Below, one piece after another: positions 63,932 through 64,000 of a DNA stretch of 64,000 nt. The stretch spans positions 1,178,001 to 1,242,000 of the forward strand of contig NZ_JXYE01000002.1 in assembly GCF_000967725.1 (NCBI RefSeq), read 5' to 3'. Every line of letters begins with the position of its first letter. Position 1 is the stretch's first letter. A program made the translations under genes and the position numbers. The DNA comes from Loktanella sp. S4079. GTDB taxonomy: Bacteria; Pseudomonadota; Alphaproteobacteria; Rhodobacterales; Rhodobacteraceae. Below the pieces are notes generated by a model. The model was not told where the DNA came from, did no database searches, and saw only the letters and a program-made list of their open reading frames with translations.

Positions 63932-64000
63932 ATGGACGCATTATTCAAAGCCCTGAACGACCCCGCCCGACGGGAATTGCTAGACCAGCTTCGCAAAAAA
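63932..64000 (+). CDS. ArsR-family winged-helix regulator (5' part only)
   Basis: The ATG at 63932 opens a frame reading MDALFKALNDPARRELLDQL up to the window end, the typical N-terminal helix of ArsR-type repressors (F.ALADPTRR.IL..L). Only 23 residues are visible. Members with a DPARR start are often located beside SRPBCC or metal/antibiotic genes; the downstream partner is not in the window. Confidence 0.75.
   Translation, partial: MDALFKALNDPARRELLDQLRKK

Overview
The window looks like chromosome of a marine alphaproteobacterium of the Rhodobacterales (Roseobacter group). The evidence is the gene families and their neighbourhoods: an smo/mtl-type polyol uptake and oxidation operon, hflK-hflC-degP, a class I PHA cluster (phaR, phasin, phaC, phaZ), a TAXI-type TRAP transporter, cobT/cobS, DUF2842 and DUF6524 membrane proteins, and a PuuA-like glutamine-synthetase cluster. 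Genes are dense, many neighbours overlap by 1 to 17 bases, and no phage, IS element, CRISPR array or rRNA was seen. The species cannot be named from the sequence alone.

Layout. 1-5.2 kb: ftsW (cut by the window edge) and murD on the minus strand, separated by a BaiN/HI0933-type flavoprotein and a frameshifted Imm11-like immunity gene on the plus strand; then tRNA-Leu(GAG) with its own promoter. 5.3-6 kb: lipB. 6-13.2 kb: a minus-strand polyol operon (binding protein, two permeases, SDR, AraC regulator, mannitol 2-dehydrogenase, ATPase). 13.5-22.5 kb: a GT-A-like glycosyltransferase, a VOC protein, an 823-residue membrane protein resembling a fusion of secretion/pilus L- and C-type domains, a Kef-type antiporter, cobT/cobS, an FG-GAP-like protein and a 2Fe-2S ferredoxin. 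22.8-26.3 kb: TAXI TRAP transporter plus a GFA-fold protein. 26.4-32.4 kb: minus-strand hflK-hflC-degP, gor and rpiA. 32.5-44.2 kb: housekeeping genes (GST, sdaA, EamA, thiN, a very acidic protein, DUF2842, purA, PPOX flavoprotein, DUF6524, secG, pyrG, rlmJ, terB).

44.3-56.8 kb is a catabolic-looking cluster: a polar-amino-acid type ABC transporter, two different PuuA-like glutamine synthetases around a class-I glutamine amidotransferase, a PuuB/OrdL-like flavoprotein oxidase, a DegT/DnrJ-type aminotransferase, a LysR regulator and a class III aminotransferase. The simplest reading is uptake of a cationic amine or amino acid, gamma-glutamylation, oxidation, deglutamylation and transamination. 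The substrate is unknown and no aldehyde dehydrogenase is present. One transporter permease appears to start at an ATT codon.

56.9-61.3 kb is the PHA cluster. Three sites of the form CTGC-N3/4-GCAG, plus a near match before phaR, form a visible predicted PhaR regulon; one lies exactly between the -35 and -10 elements of the phasin promoter. 61.3-64 kb holds three alpha/beta-hydrolases, one lacking both the catalytic Ser and His, and the start of an ArsR regulator behind a symmetric nested operator.

A second layer is a set of roughly 24-bp perfect or near-perfect intergenic palindromes (1262, 48934, 56823, 56852, with a shorter relative at 5953). They fall into two arm types and suggest a dispersed palindromic element.
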